NCBI RefSeq assembly: GCF_900109705.1
Contig: NZ_FOAI01000012.1
Location: 60,539 to 124,538 of the forward strand
DNA from: Roseivivax marinus
GTDB taxonomy: Bacteria > Pseudomonadota > Alphaproteobacteria > Rhodobacterales > Rhodobacteraceae
DNA length: 64,000 bases
Direction of reading: 5' to 3'
The stretch's first letter is position 1. Every line of letters starts with the position of its first letter. Position numbers and translations under genes: made by a program. A model generated the notes under the pieces. It saw only the letters and a list, made by a program, of their open reading frames with translations, was not told where the DNA came from and made no database searches. Below are positions 18,982 through 27,332 of this stretch, one piece after another.

Positions 18982-19011
18982 GGCGCGCGACGCCTCGCGG
19001 GGTCGCGCGCC
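18982..19011 (-). other. Intercistronic hairpin between proX1 and proW
   Basis: GGCGCGCGAC (18982-18991) and GTCGCGCGCC (19002-19011) form a perfect 10-bp stem between the first binding-protein gene and the permease gene. It resembles the stabilising or attenuating hairpins often found after binding-protein genes, and would favour excess ProX. Confidence 0.55.
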
Positions 19012-19024
19012 CATATTCGTTATA

Positions 19025-19999
19025 TCACAACATCGAGGACAGGCGCTCGCGCGCGCTGTCGTTCAGCCAGCTCGACCACGTGTCCTTGTAGTTCTGCAGG
19101 AAATGCACCGCCGCTTCCTCGGCGGTGGCGGAGTTTTCCTGCTGCCACGCGAGGATCGAGTTCATCTGGTCATTGGTGAACTGAAGATTGCGCAGCATGT
19201 CGACGACTTCGGGCTCGTCCTCTGCGAAGCTCTCGGTCACGACCGTCAGAACCTTGCCGTTGGGGTAGGCCGACAATTGCGGGTCGGCGCAGTCCTCGGT
19301 CGAGTTGCAGTCGTGCGCCTCCTCGTCGTAGCCGCCCACGTCCACGCGGGTCATGGGGTAGCGGCCGAGGACCGAGGTCGGGGCCCAGTAATAGCCGAAC
19401 CAGGGTTCCTCGTTCTCGTAGGCGGACGCGATCGACGTCGCCATGGTCTCGCCCGAGCCGTGGTTGAAGACCTCGATGCCGGCCTCTTCGAGACCCGCCG
19501 CGCGGATGTTGTTGTTGTTCACCGTCTTGCACGCCCAGCCGTCGGGGCAATTGTGGAAACGGTTGCCGACCAGCTCGGGATTCTCCAGCACGCCCTCGAT
19601 CGTGGCGAGTTCGGGATGCGCTTCAAGCAGGTAGTCAGGGATCCACCAACCCTCGACGCCGCCGTCGGACAGCACCTCCGTCAGCGCCTCGACCTTGCCC
19701 TCGGCTTCGAGGCGGTCGTAGACCGGCGCGGCGTTCACCCACAGTTCGGTCAGGATGTCCGGCTCACCGCTTTCCGCGACCGAGGTGATCGCGGGGTTGG
19801 TGGACGACGGCACGACGGTGACGTCGCAGCCATAGCCCTGCTGCATAAGAAAGGTCGCGACGCCGGTGACGACCGAGCCCGAAGCCCAGTTCATCTCGGT
19901 GATCGAGACCTCGCCGCAGCTCGTGTCGTCCTGAGCGAAGGCCGGGGCGGCCGCCAGCGTGGACAGACCCAGCGCGGCGATGGAAAGTGTGCGTTTCAT
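19025..19999 (-). CDS. proX: Glycine betaine-type ABC transporter substrate-binding protein 1
   Basis: A 324-residue periplasmic protein with signal peptide (cleavage near APAFAQ). It belongs to the OpuAC/ProX family and carries aromatic-rich segments expected for a quaternary-amine cage (ITEMNWASGSVV, GWWIPDY, EPWFGYYWAPT). Cysteine pairs (GYGCD; NCPDGWAC; DCNSTEDC) suggest disulfides. It lies closest to proW and proV, separated by a hairpin, and its promoter contains a BetI-like palindrome. Betaine, choline or proline betaine are possible ligands; none can be chosen from sequence alone. Confidence 0.9.
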   Translation of the reverse strand: MKRTLSIAALGLSTLAAAPAFAQDDTSCGEVSITEMNWASGSVVTGVATFLMQQGYGCDVTVVPSSTNPAITSVAESGEPDILTELWVNAAPVYDRLEAEGKVEALTEVLSDGGVEGWWIPDYLLEAHPELATIEGVLENPELVGNRFHNCPDGWACKTVNNNNIRAAGLEEAGIEVFNHGSGETMATSIASAYENEEPWFGYYWAPTSVLGRYPMTRVDVGGYDEEAHDCNSTEDCADPQLSAYPNGKVLTVVTESFAEDEPEVVDMLRNLQFTNDQMNSILAWQQENSATAEEAAVHFLQNYKDTWSSWLNDSARERLSSML

Positions 20000-20054
20000 C
20001 GTGTTCTTATCCCTGTCGGTTTTCGGTATGGCCCGCCCTTTTGTCGGAGCGTTT

Positions 20055-20072
20055 TGATTGACCGGTCAATCA
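20055..20072. promoter_or_regulatory. 18-bp palindrome, candidate BetI/TetR-type operator of proX1
   Basis: TGATTGACCGGTCAATCA is a perfect 18-bp palindrome located 56-73 bp upstream of the proX1 start. As I recall them, BetI operators in choline/betaine genes follow an ATTGA-N-CG-N-TCAAT pattern, which this matches. It makes betaine-pathway control of the proX1-proW-proV operon plausible. Confidence 0.55.
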
Positions 20073-20088
20073 TAGCCGCGTCTGGAAC

Positions 20089-20115
20089 GGCGAGGCGAGA
20101 AAAAGTCGCCCCGCC
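20089..20115 (-). terminator. Hairpin downstream of proX2
   Basis: GGCGAGGCGA (20089-20098) and TCGCCCCGCC (20106-20115) form a 10-bp stem with one G-U pair around a 7-nt loop that reads CTTTTTC on the minus strand, just beyond the proX2 stop. It separates proX2 from the proX1 promoter. No U-tract follows the stem, so termination may be partial. Confidence 0.45.
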
Positions 20116-20126
20116 GCGCCAATGAC

Positions 20127-21125
20127 TTAGCGGTTCAGCACGCCGGCGAGGTTTTCGCGGGCGCTTTCGTTCAGCCAGTCGGACCAGAGGTCTGTGTTCT
20201 CGGTCAGGAAATGGACGGCGCCTTCCTCGGCGGAGGCGGTGTTCTCTTCCATCCAGGCCAGCACGCCGTTCATCTGGTCGTTGGTGAACTGCATGTTGCG
20301 CAGCATCTCGGTCACTTCGGGTTCACGTTCGGCGAAGCTGTCGGTGACCACGGTGTAGACGTCGGCGTTGGGGTAGGCCGAGACCTGCGGATTCTCGCAA
20401 TCGGCCTGTTCGTTGCAGGCGTGGGCCTCGGCGTCGAATCCGCCCATGTCGATGCGGGTCATCGGGTAACGCCCGAGGATCGCGGTCGGCGACCAGTAGT
20501 AGCCGATCCATGGCTCTTCGGACGTGTAGGCCGCGCCGATGGACGACGCCATGGTCTCACCCGAACCATGGTTGAAGATCTCGAAACCGGCCTCTTCGAA
20601 GCCCGCGGCCTCGAGGATGTTGTCGTTGACCGTCCGGCAGTCCCAGCCTTCGGGGCAGTTGTGGAAGCGGTTGTCGAGCAGGTCGGGATTCTCCAGCACG
20701 CCCTCGAGCGTCGCGAGCTCGGGGTGCTCCTCGATCAGGTAGTCGGGCACGTACCAGCCCTGCACGCTGCCGTCGGGCAGCACCTCGGTCAGCGGCTCCA
20801 GCGCGCCTTCCTCGACGAGACGGTCGTAGACCGGAGCGGAGTTCACCCACAGCTCGGTCAGCACGTCCGGTTCGCCGTTCTCGGCGACCGAGGCCAGCGC
20901 CGGCGTGATCGAGGACGGCACCACGGTCACGTCGCAGCCATAGCCCTGCTGCATCAGGAAGCTGGCGACGCTGGTCACGACGGAGGCCGAGGCCCAGTTC
21001 ATCTCGGTGATCGAGACCTCGCCGCAGCTGCCGGCCGCGTCGTCCTGGGCCAGTGCGGGCAGGGGAGCGGCAACGACGAGCGTCACGGCGCAGAGCGCCG
21101 CCGTCTTTGGGGTAAATCGTGTCAT
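20127..21125 (-). CDS. proX: Glycine betaine-type ABC transporter substrate-binding protein 2
   Basis: From ATG 21125 the product is 332 residues with a signal peptide ending near LPALAQ. It is a close paralogue of the protein at 19025-19999: the ITEMNWAS, HGSGETMA and EPW(I/F)GYYW segments and all cysteine pairs are kept (for example ACNEQADC). A 43-residue upstream extension in the same frame lacks signal-peptide character and was rejected. It lies between the two other copies and has its own downstream hairpin. It presumably feeds the same ProWV pair with a related ligand or different affinity. Confidence 0.88.
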   Translation of the reverse strand: MTRFTPKTAALCAVTLVVAAPLPALAQDDAAGSCGEVSITEMNWASASVVTSVASFLMQQGYGCDVTVVPSSITPALASVAENGEPDVLTELWVNSAPVYDRLVEEGALEPLTEVLPDGSVQGWYVPDYLIEEHPELATLEGVLENPDLLDNRFHNCPEGWDCRTVNDNILEAAGFEEAGFEIFNHGSGETMASSIGAAYTSEEPWIGYYWSPTAILGRYPMTRIDMGGFDAEAHACNEQADCENPQVSAYPNADVYTVVTDSFAEREPEVTEMLRNMQFTNDQMNGVLAWMEENTASAEEGAVHFLTENTDLWSDWLNESARENLAGVLNR

Positions 21126-21225
21126 GGGAAGTATCCTGGCGATGGGTTCATTTCGAAGCGGATGACCCTCACCTGTTGCGCGCGGGCCATGTGGCCAGTC
21201 ACTTTTCGCCTGCTCGGACGGACAT

Positions 21226-21260
21226 GCGCCGGTGCGAAAGGCAGGGCCCCGCACCGGCGC
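21226..21260 (-). other. Hairpin downstream of proX3
   Basis: GCGCCGGTGCG (21226-21236) and CGCACCGGCGC (21250-21260) are perfect 11-bp complements immediately after the proX3 stop codon. It may terminate partly or stabilise the proX3 message. Confidence 0.55.
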
Positions 21261-21269
21261 GGTATCATG

Positions 21270-22253
21270 TTACTGGTTCAGGACCGACGCGAGGTTTTCG
21301 CGCGCCGTGTCGTTGATCCAGTTCGACCAGGTGTCCTGGTAGTTGGTCAGGAAGTAGACCGCGCCCTCTTCACCCGAGGCCGAGTTCTCTTCCATCCACG
21401 CCACGATCTGGTTCATCGTGTCGACCTCGAACGTCATGTTCGACAGGAAGTCGGTCAGGTCCGGGTGCTCTTCCGCGAAGTTGGTGGTCACCGCGGTGCT
21501 CACCGGGGCGGCCGGGAAGCTGGTCTGCCCGACGTTATCGGAATCGGCGTTCTGAGCGGCGGCGTGCGCTTCCTCGTCGAACTCGCCCATGTCGACCGAC
21601 ACCATGTCGTAGCGGCCAAGCGGGGCGGTCGGCGCCCAGTAGTAGCCGAACCACGGCTCCTCGCTCTCGTAGGCCGAAGCCATCGAGGTCGCCAGGGTCT
21701 CGCCCGAGCCGTGGTTGAAGATCTCGATGCCCGCTTCTTCGACGCCGAAGGCCGGGAGGAGATTGTCGTTCATCACGCGGCAACCCCAGCCTTCGGGGCA
21801 GTTGTGAAAGCGGCTTCCTACCAGCTCGGGGTTCTCGAGGATGCCTTCGATCGATGTCAGCTCGGGGTGCTCCTCGGCGAGGTAGGCGGGGATCCACCAG
21901 CCTTCGACGCCGCCGGGATCGAGCACGGCACCCAGCTCCTCGACGCGGCCCTCTTCCTTGAGGCGCTCGTAGACCTCGCCGGTGGAGTTGGTCCACAGTT
22001 CGGTGACGATGTCGGGCTCACCGTTCTCGGCCAGCGAGGTGACTGCCGGAACCGTGTCGGAGGGTACGATCGAGACGTCGCAGCCGTAGCCCTGCTCCAT
22101 GATGAAGTTCGCGACGTTGGTCACGACGGCGGCGGAGGACCAGTTCATCTCGGAGATCGAGACCTCGCCGCATTCGCCGGACTCCTGCGCGAAGGCAGGA
22201 GCGGCAAGAAGGGTGAGGGCGGTGGTCGCGGTCGTCAGCGTGAGGTGTCTCAT
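21270..22253 (-). CDS. proX: Glycine betaine-type ABC transporter substrate-binding protein 3
   Basis: From ATG 22253 the product is 327 residues with a signal peptide ending near APAFAQ. It is the most divergent of the three tandem ProX paralogues. It keeps ISEMNWSS, GWWIPAY, HGSGETLA and EPWFGYYWAPT, but lacks the cysteine pair that the other two carry about residue 225-232 (AAAQNADSDN replaces C-x5-C), and its C-terminal half has diverged. Loss of that probable disulfide suggests a changed ligand or lid. It is the promoter-proximal gene of the proX3-proX2-proX1-proW-proV array. Confidence 0.87.
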   Translation of the reverse strand: MRHLTLTTATTALTLLAAPAFAQESGECGEVSISEMNWSSAAVVTNVANFIMEQGYGCDVSIVPSDTVPAVTSLAENGEPDIVTELWTNSTGEVYERLKEEGRVEELGAVLDPGGVEGWWIPAYLAEEHPELTSIEGILENPELVGSRFHNCPEGWGCRVMNDNLLPAFGVEEAGIEIFNHGSGETLATSMASAYESEEPWFGYYWAPTAPLGRYDMVSVDMGEFDEEAHAAAQNADSDNVGQTSFPAAPVSTAVTTNFAEEHPDLTDFLSNMTFEVDTMNQIVAWMEENSASGEEGAVYFLTNYQDTWSNWINDTARENLASVLNQ

Positions 22254-22637
22254 GACTTCCTCTATGTTGTTCCATCGGCTCCGGGGGTGACCTCGGGAAG
22301 GCCCGACCCCGGGCGGGGTGATCGCAGGTCCGGCCGCCGCGCCGCGGTCGTGCGCGGCGCAATCATCGGCGGCATTCCGCCGGTCTCGGCCGGAACGCGG
22401 TCGCATTCAGTAAGTGCGCAAATCGGGCCGGTCTACCCCGACGAGGCGTAAAATCGCCGGAAAACGACATTCGCAGGTCGCTTTCTGCATACTCTGACAG
22501 CATTCGGGGCGCGGCTTCTCGGTATCCGACGCTGACCCGCGTCGGAAATCGTGTGATGCGCGACGGCCGCCGTGACCGGCGCGATCGCGCCGATGCCGAT
22601 CCCGCGGGTCTCGCGGAATCGGGTGGGGCGGCGTCCC
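22254..22637. other. Intergenic region upstream of proX3; promoter expected, no gene
   Basis: This 384-bp gap holds the proX3 promoter and the end of the isoaspartyl peptidase transcript. A short hairpin lies at 22526-22545 (CCGACGC / GCGTCGG) and a 16-bp GC palindrome CGGCGCGATCGCGCCG at 22577-22592, close to the peptidase stop codon. No frame with coding character was seen. Confidence 0.45.
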
Positions 22638-23564
22638 TCAGTAGATCGCCGTACCCCGATCGTCGCCTTCGCGGCTCCAGCCGCGATACATGCCCTCGCA
22701 ATTGAAGGGCAGGGAGATTGCGCCGTCCGCACCGACGGCGATCAGCCCGCCCGAGCCGCCGATGGCCGTCAGATCGTCGATCACCACGCCGCGCGCCGCG
22801 GTGTCGAGATCGGCGCCGGCGAGCCGCATCCGGGCGTCGATTTCGTGGGCGACCGAGAGGCGCAGGAACGCTTCGCCGTCGCCCGTGGCCGACACCGCGC
22901 AGGTGGCGTTCGAGGCAAAGGTGCCGGCGCCGATCACCGGGCTGTCGCCCACACGGCCCGCCCGCTTGGCTGTCATGCCTCCGGTCGAGGTCGCGGCGGC
23001 GACATTGCCGTCGCGGTCGCGCGCCACCGCCCCTACGGTGCCGTGTCGGCGGGAAGGATCGTCGTCGAGCGTCCCGGCCGCCTCCATCGCCAAAGTGCTG
23101 TCGAGGGCGTCGCGGCGCTCCTGCGTGAAGAAGTAGTCGGCGTCCTCGAAGGGCAGGTCGGCGGCCCGCGCGACCTCGAGCGCGCCGTCGCCGATCATCA
23201 GGACGTGAGGCGTGGCCTCCATGACCGCGCGCGCCGTGCGCACCGGGTTGCGCGGGCCCATGATCCCGGCGACGGCCCCCGCCGCGCGGGTCCTGCCGTC
23301 CATGATGCACGCGTCCATCTCGTGGGTGCCCGCCCGGGTGAAGACCGCGCCGCGTCCGGCGTTGAACAGCGGCTCGTCCTCCAGCGCGCAGACCGTGGCG
23401 TCAACCGCGTCGAGCGCCGATCCGCCGCGCAACAGGATCGCCTCGCCCACCGCAAGGATGCGGTCGAGCGCGGCATGGGTGCGGGCGGCGCGCTCCTGGG
23501 TCATGTCGGCGGTGGGCAGAACGCCCGCGCCGCCGTGGATGGCCAGCGAAAATCCGGTGCTCAT
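22638..23564 (-). CDS. iaaA: Isoaspartyl peptidase / plant-type L-asparaginase (Ntn hydrolase)
   Basis: From ATG 23564 the product is 308 residues, the normal size of this family. It opens with FSLAIHGGAG and has the autocleavage site HGTVGAVA, where Thr about residue 176 becomes the N-terminal nucleophile of the beta subunit. These enzymes hydrolyse beta-aspartyl dipeptides and asparagine. It diverges from the cyanophycinase gene, and cyanophycinase releases beta-Asp-Arg dipeptides, so its most likely job is the last step of cyanophycin breakdown to aspartate and arginine. A longer in-frame start 28 codons upstream lacks support. Confidence 0.9.
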   Translation of the reverse strand: MSTGFSLAIHGGAGVLPTADMTQERAARTHAALDRILAVGEAILLRGGSALDAVDATVCALEDEPLFNAGRGAVFTRAGTHEMDACIMDGRTRAAGAVAGIMGPRNPVRTARAVMEATPHVLMIGDGALEVARAADLPFEDADYFFTQERRDALDSTLAMEAAGTLDDDPSRRHGTVGAVARDRDGNVAAATSTGGMTAKRAGRVGDSPVIGAGTFASNATCAVSATGDGEAFLRLSVAHEIDARMRLAGADLDTAARGVVIDDLTAIGGSGGLIAVGADGAISLPFNCEGMYRGWSREGDDRGTAIY

Positions 23565-23743
23565 GCGATGTCGAAGCCTCTTCAGATGTGCTATTCGGCG
23601 CGGCGGCGCCGGTCGGTGCGCCAAAAAATGTGGCAGTAGGGTCGCCAAACATCAAATAACGGTGCACGGTGCTGTCCCCTTAACTGAATGCTGGTAAACT
23701 CGCCACAATATCTGGACGCATGTCGCGTGGCGGAGACAAAGTG

Positions 23744-24616
23744 ATGAACATGAGCGTAGCCATTCCCCGAGAGACGCCCACCAAGGGCGCGCTGGTCGCC
23801 ATTGGCGGGGCAGAGAACAAGACTTCCGCATCGAACGTGCTGCGCCGCGTTATGAAGCTGAGCGGAAAGCCCGATCCGGTCGTCGGCGTCATCACGACCG
23901 CCAGCGCGATCCCCGACGACGTGTTCAAGGGCTACGACGACGCGTTCCGCAGCCTCGGCGCCTCCGAGGTGCTCGATGTCCGGGTGCGTGAACGCGCCGA
24001 CTCGGCCGAGGGCCGGTTCACCGACATGATCCGCCGGTCCGACGTTCTGTTCATCTCTGGCGGCGACCAGATGCGGCTGACCAACATCTTCGGCGGGTCG
24101 GATGCGCTCGACGCCATCCGCGAACGACACGAGGCCGGCATGGTCATCGCCGGCACCAGCGCCGGTGCGGCCTGCCAGTCGGCCACCATGGTCTACGGCG
24201 GTGCTGCCGACGACGCCCTCCGCAAGGGCGCGGTCAAGATGGCGGCAGGCTTCGGCCTTGTCGACGGCGTCATCATCGATACGCATTTCCTCGAGCGCGG
24301 GCGCTTCTCGCGACTGATGGAGGTGGGCGCGACCAATCCCGAATATCTCGGCGTGGGCCTTGGCGAGGATGCAGCTGTTCAATTCGACGGCGATACCATC
24401 CGTGTTTTCGGCGACGGGCACGTGATCCTCGTGGACAGCTCTGGAATCGAACGTTCGAATGTGTTCGAGTTGGCTGATGGGGAACCGGTCGCGGTTTCCG
24501 GCGTTAGAATGCATGCGCTGGTCGACGGGTACGGATACAGCCTGACGGACCAGCGGGTCCTCGGGCCGGAGGAGCTCGAGGCAGAAAGCCTGGAGCGTAG
24601 GATTGCGTATACTTGA
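23744..24616 (+). CDS. cphB: Cyanophycinase (S51 serine peptidase family)
   Basis: The start is taken at ATG 23744, eight bases after GGAG; GTG 23741 and ATG 23720 are alternatives. The 290-residue product has the S51 nucleophile elbow GTSAGAACQS with the serine near residue 139, preceded by the FISGGDQMRLTN segment. Cyanophycinase is a cytoplasmic exopeptidase that cuts the Asp-Arg polymer cyanophycin into beta-Asp-Arg dipeptides. It overlaps cphA by 14 nt and diverges from the isoaspartyl peptidase gene, so synthesis and breakdown enzymes sit together. Confidence 0.93.
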   Translation: MNMSVAIPRETPTKGALVAIGGAENKTSASNVLRRVMKLSGKPDPVVGVITTASAIPDDVFKGYDDAFRSLGASEVLDVRVRERADSAEGRFTDMIRRSDVLFISGGDQMRLTNIFGGSDALDAIRERHEAGMVIAGTSAGAACQSATMVYGGAADDALRKGAVKMAAGFGLVDGVIIDTHFLERGRFSRLMEVGATNPEYLGVGLGEDAAVQFDGDTIRVFGDGHVILVDSSGIERSNVFELADGEPVAVSGVRMHALVDGYGYSLTDQRVLGPEELEAESLERRIAYT

Positions 24617-27251
24617 ACACCGTGCACTGCGCGGCCCCAACTATTACAGCCGCTATCAAGCCATCTACATGCGCCTCGATGTCGAGGAACTCGAAGAGCG
24701 CCCGTCCGACAAGGTTCCGGGCATCGCCGAGCGTCTCGAGGCGCTGATCCCATCCATTCACGACCACCGCTGCTCCGTTGGCGAGCCGGGCGGTTTTCTG
24801 CAGCGGGTGCGAAACGGCACATGGGCCGGCCACATGGTCGAACATGTCGCGATCGAGCTGCAAAATCTCGTGGGTTTCTCGGTTGGCTACGGCAAGACCG
24901 TCGATAGCTACGAACCCGCCGTCTACAACGTCGTCTACCGCTACCGCGACGAGGCCACCGGCATCGCCGCCGGCGAGGCCGCGGTCGACATCGTGCAGAA
25001 GCTCTACGATGGCGACGAAGTCGACCTTCAGCCGCATATCGACCACCTGAAAGAGGTCCGTGACGCCAACGCGCTCGGCCCCTCGACCGGCTCGATCGTG
25101 AACGCGGCCAAGGCGCGTAACATCCCCGCCTACAACCTGACCGAGGGCACGAGCTACACGCAGCTCGGACACGGCATCAAGCAGCGCCGCTTCCAGGCGA
25201 CCGTCACGGATGCGTCGGGAATCATCGGCCACTCGATCGCCGACGACAAGGACTGGACGAAGCAGATCCTCGGCGACGCCGGCGTGCCCGTGCCCCGCGG
25301 CCAGACGTGCTATTCCTTCGAAGAGGCGCAGGAGGCCGCCGCGTGGATCGGCTGGCCGGTCGTGACCAAGCCGCTTTCGGGCAACCACGGGCGCGGCGTG
25401 ACCACCGACATCGGCTCGGACGAGGATCTGCGCTCGGGCTACGACGCCGCCGTGGCGCGGGCCCGCGACGAATATGCCGGCGTCATCGTGGAAAGCTACA
25501 TCCGCGGCGAGGATCACCGGATGCTGGTCATCGGCGGCAAGCTCGTCGCCGCCGCGCGTCGCCGACCTGCCCACGTGGAGGGCGACGGCGAACACACGAT
25601 CCAGTGGCTCATCGACCGCGAGAACGAGGACCCGCGCCGCGGCGTGGGGCACGAGAACCTGCTCACCCAGATCAAGGTGGACGAACAGACCCACCGGATG
25701 CTGGAGCAGGCGGGTTTCTCGCTCGACACCGTGCTGCCCAAGGGGGAGCTTGCGTTCCTCAAGTCCACCGCCAACATCTCGACCGGCGGCACCGCGACCG
25801 ACCTCACCGACGAGGTGCACCCCGAGGTCAAGTTCGCGATGGAGCGGATCGGCCGTCTCGTGGGCCTCGACGTGATCGGCATCGACCTGCTGTGCGAAAC
25901 CGTGTCCGTGCCGCTCGACCAGCAATCGGCCGGTGTGGTCGAGGTCAACGCCGGCCCCGGCTTTCGGATGCACATGGCCCCGACCCACGGTCATCCGCGT
26001 CCGGTGGGCGAGCACATCGTCGACATGCTGTTCCCCGACCAGTCCGACGACGGCCGGATCCCGATTACCGCGATCACGGGCACGAACGGCAAGACAACGA
26101 CGACCCGCCTCACCAGTCACATCCTGCGCCAGGCCGGCTGGTCGGTGGGCATGGGCTGCACCGGCACCGTCGAGATCGACAACAACGTGATCCTGCGCGG
26201 CGACTATTCCGGTCCCGCCGCGGCCCAGGCCGTTCTGCGCGAGCCTACGGTCGAGCATGCGGTCCTCGAGGTCGCGCGCGGCGGCATCATGCGCCGGGGC
26301 CTCGGCTTCGACGAGGCCGACGTGGGCATCCTGATGAATATCGCCTCGGATCACCTGGGCGAACGGGACATCCACACGCTCGAGGAACTGGCGCGCTGCA
26401 AGACGGTCGTCGTCGACGCCGTGAAGCGCAAGGAGGAAGGCGGCTACTGCGTTCTGAACGCGGACGACCCCCTCGTGATGGAGCACGGCACCTACTGGGC
26501 GCGCGGGCAGATCATCTACTTCACGATGGACCCCGAGAACCCCGCCCTGACCGAGCATCTGGGCAATCTCGGCATGGTAATGACCGTGAAGAACGGCAAG
26601 ATCGTCCTGCTGCGCGGCAAGGTCACGGTCGAGATCGTCGAGGTCAACGACGTGCCGATCGCGTTCGAGGGGCACGCGCCCTTCAACGTCCAGAACGCCA
26701 TGGCGGCCGCGGCCGCGGCGCTGGCCCACGGGATCGAGATTGACGACATCCGCGCAGGCCTTCTGACGTTCCACCCGACCCCCGCGCAGATGCCCGGCCG
26801 CACCAACTACTTCGAGGCGCACGGCGTGAAGTGCCTGATCGACTACGGCCACAACGTGCCCGCGCTCGAGGCGCTGGAACCGCTGGTCAACGGTCTCGGC
26901 ACGCAGCGCAAGATCGCGGTCTCCACGGCGCCCGGCAACCGGCGCGACGAGGATCTGCAGGCGCTGGGCGCACAGTTGGCCAAGATGTGCGACTCGGTCT
27001 TCGTCTACGAGACCGACGCCCGCGGCCGGTCCGAGGGCGAGGTCGCTAAGCTGATCTCGGAGGGCGCCAAGCAATCGGGCGCGGCGGGCCGCGTCGAGGT
27101 CATCATGGGCGAGGCCGAGGCCGTGGAGCGGGCGATGGAAGAGGCCCGCGAGGGCGACTTCCTGCTGCTGCTCGTGGACGACATCGAGGGCACGACCGAG
27201 CGCCTCAAGGGGCGGTCCTTCCCGACCCAGGCGGAACTCGCCCAGACCTGA
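24603..27251 (+). CDS. cphA: Cyanophycin synthetase
   Basis: The 882-residue protein starts at TTG 24603 behind GGAG; the resulting MRILEHRALRGPNYYS matches the conserved family N-terminus, which confirms the unusual start codon. Three parts are visible: an N-terminal domain (1-160), an ATP-grasp domain (about 210-480, with VTKPLSGNHGRGV and EVNAGPGFRMH) that adds aspartate, and a Mur ligase-like domain from about 485 with P-loop ITGTNGKTTTTR near 490-500 that adds arginine. The product is the nitrogen-storage polymer multi-L-arginyl-poly-L-aspartate. It overlaps cphB and precedes a separate ATP-grasp gene. Confidence 0.95.
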   Translation: MRILEHRALRGPNYYSRYQAIYMRLDVEELEERPSDKVPGIAERLEALIPSIHDHRCSVGEPGGFLQRVRNGTWAGHMVEHVAIELQNLVGFSVGYGKTVDSYEPAVYNVVYRYRDEATGIAAGEAAVDIVQKLYDGDEVDLQPHIDHLKEVRDANALGPSTGSIVNAAKARNIPAYNLTEGTSYTQLGHGIKQRRFQATVTDASGIIGHSIADDKDWTKQILGDAGVPVPRGQTCYSFEEAQEAAAWIGWPVVTKPLSGNHGRGVTTDIGSDEDLRSGYDAAVARARDEYAGVIVESYIRGEDHRMLVIGGKLVAAARRRPAHVEGDGEHTIQWLIDRENEDPRRGVGHENLLTQIKVDEQTHRMLEQAGFSLDTVLPKGELAFLKSTANISTGGTATDLTDEVHPEVKFAMERIGRLVGLDVIGIDLLCETVSVPLDQQSAGVVEVNAGPGFRMHMAPTHGHPRPVGEHIVDMLFPDQSDDGRIPITAITGTNGKTTTTRLTSHILRQAGWSVGMGCTGTVEIDNNVILRGDYSGPAAAQAVLREPTVEHAVLEVARGGIMRRGLGFDEADVGILMNIASDHLGERDIHTLEELARCKTVVVDAVKRKEEGGYCVLNADDPLVMEHGTYWARGQIIYFTMDPENPALTEHLGNLGMVMTVKNGKIVLLRGKVTVEIVEVNDVPIAFEGHAPFNVQNAMAAAAAALAHGIEIDDIRAGLLTFHPTPAQMPGRTNYFEAHGVKCLIDYGHNVPALEALEPLVNGLGTQRKIAVSTAPGNRRDEDLQALGAQLAKMCDSVFVYETDARGRSEGEVAKLISEGAKQSGAAGRVEVIMGEAEAVERAMEEAREGDFLLLLVDDIEGTTERLKGRSFPTQAELAQT

Positions 27252-27332
27252 ACCAAGACACGACGCGTGGCGCACCGCCGGAGGCAACCGGCGGGCGCGC
27301 GCGTCCCGTATGCTCCGGGAGGACAGACCCCC

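Noticed and set aside
22577..22592. 16-bp palindrome CGGCGCGATCGCGCCG as an operator
   Set aside because: All GC apart from the central AT, and close to the end of a gene in GC-rich DNA; chance or a weak terminator is as likely as a binding site.
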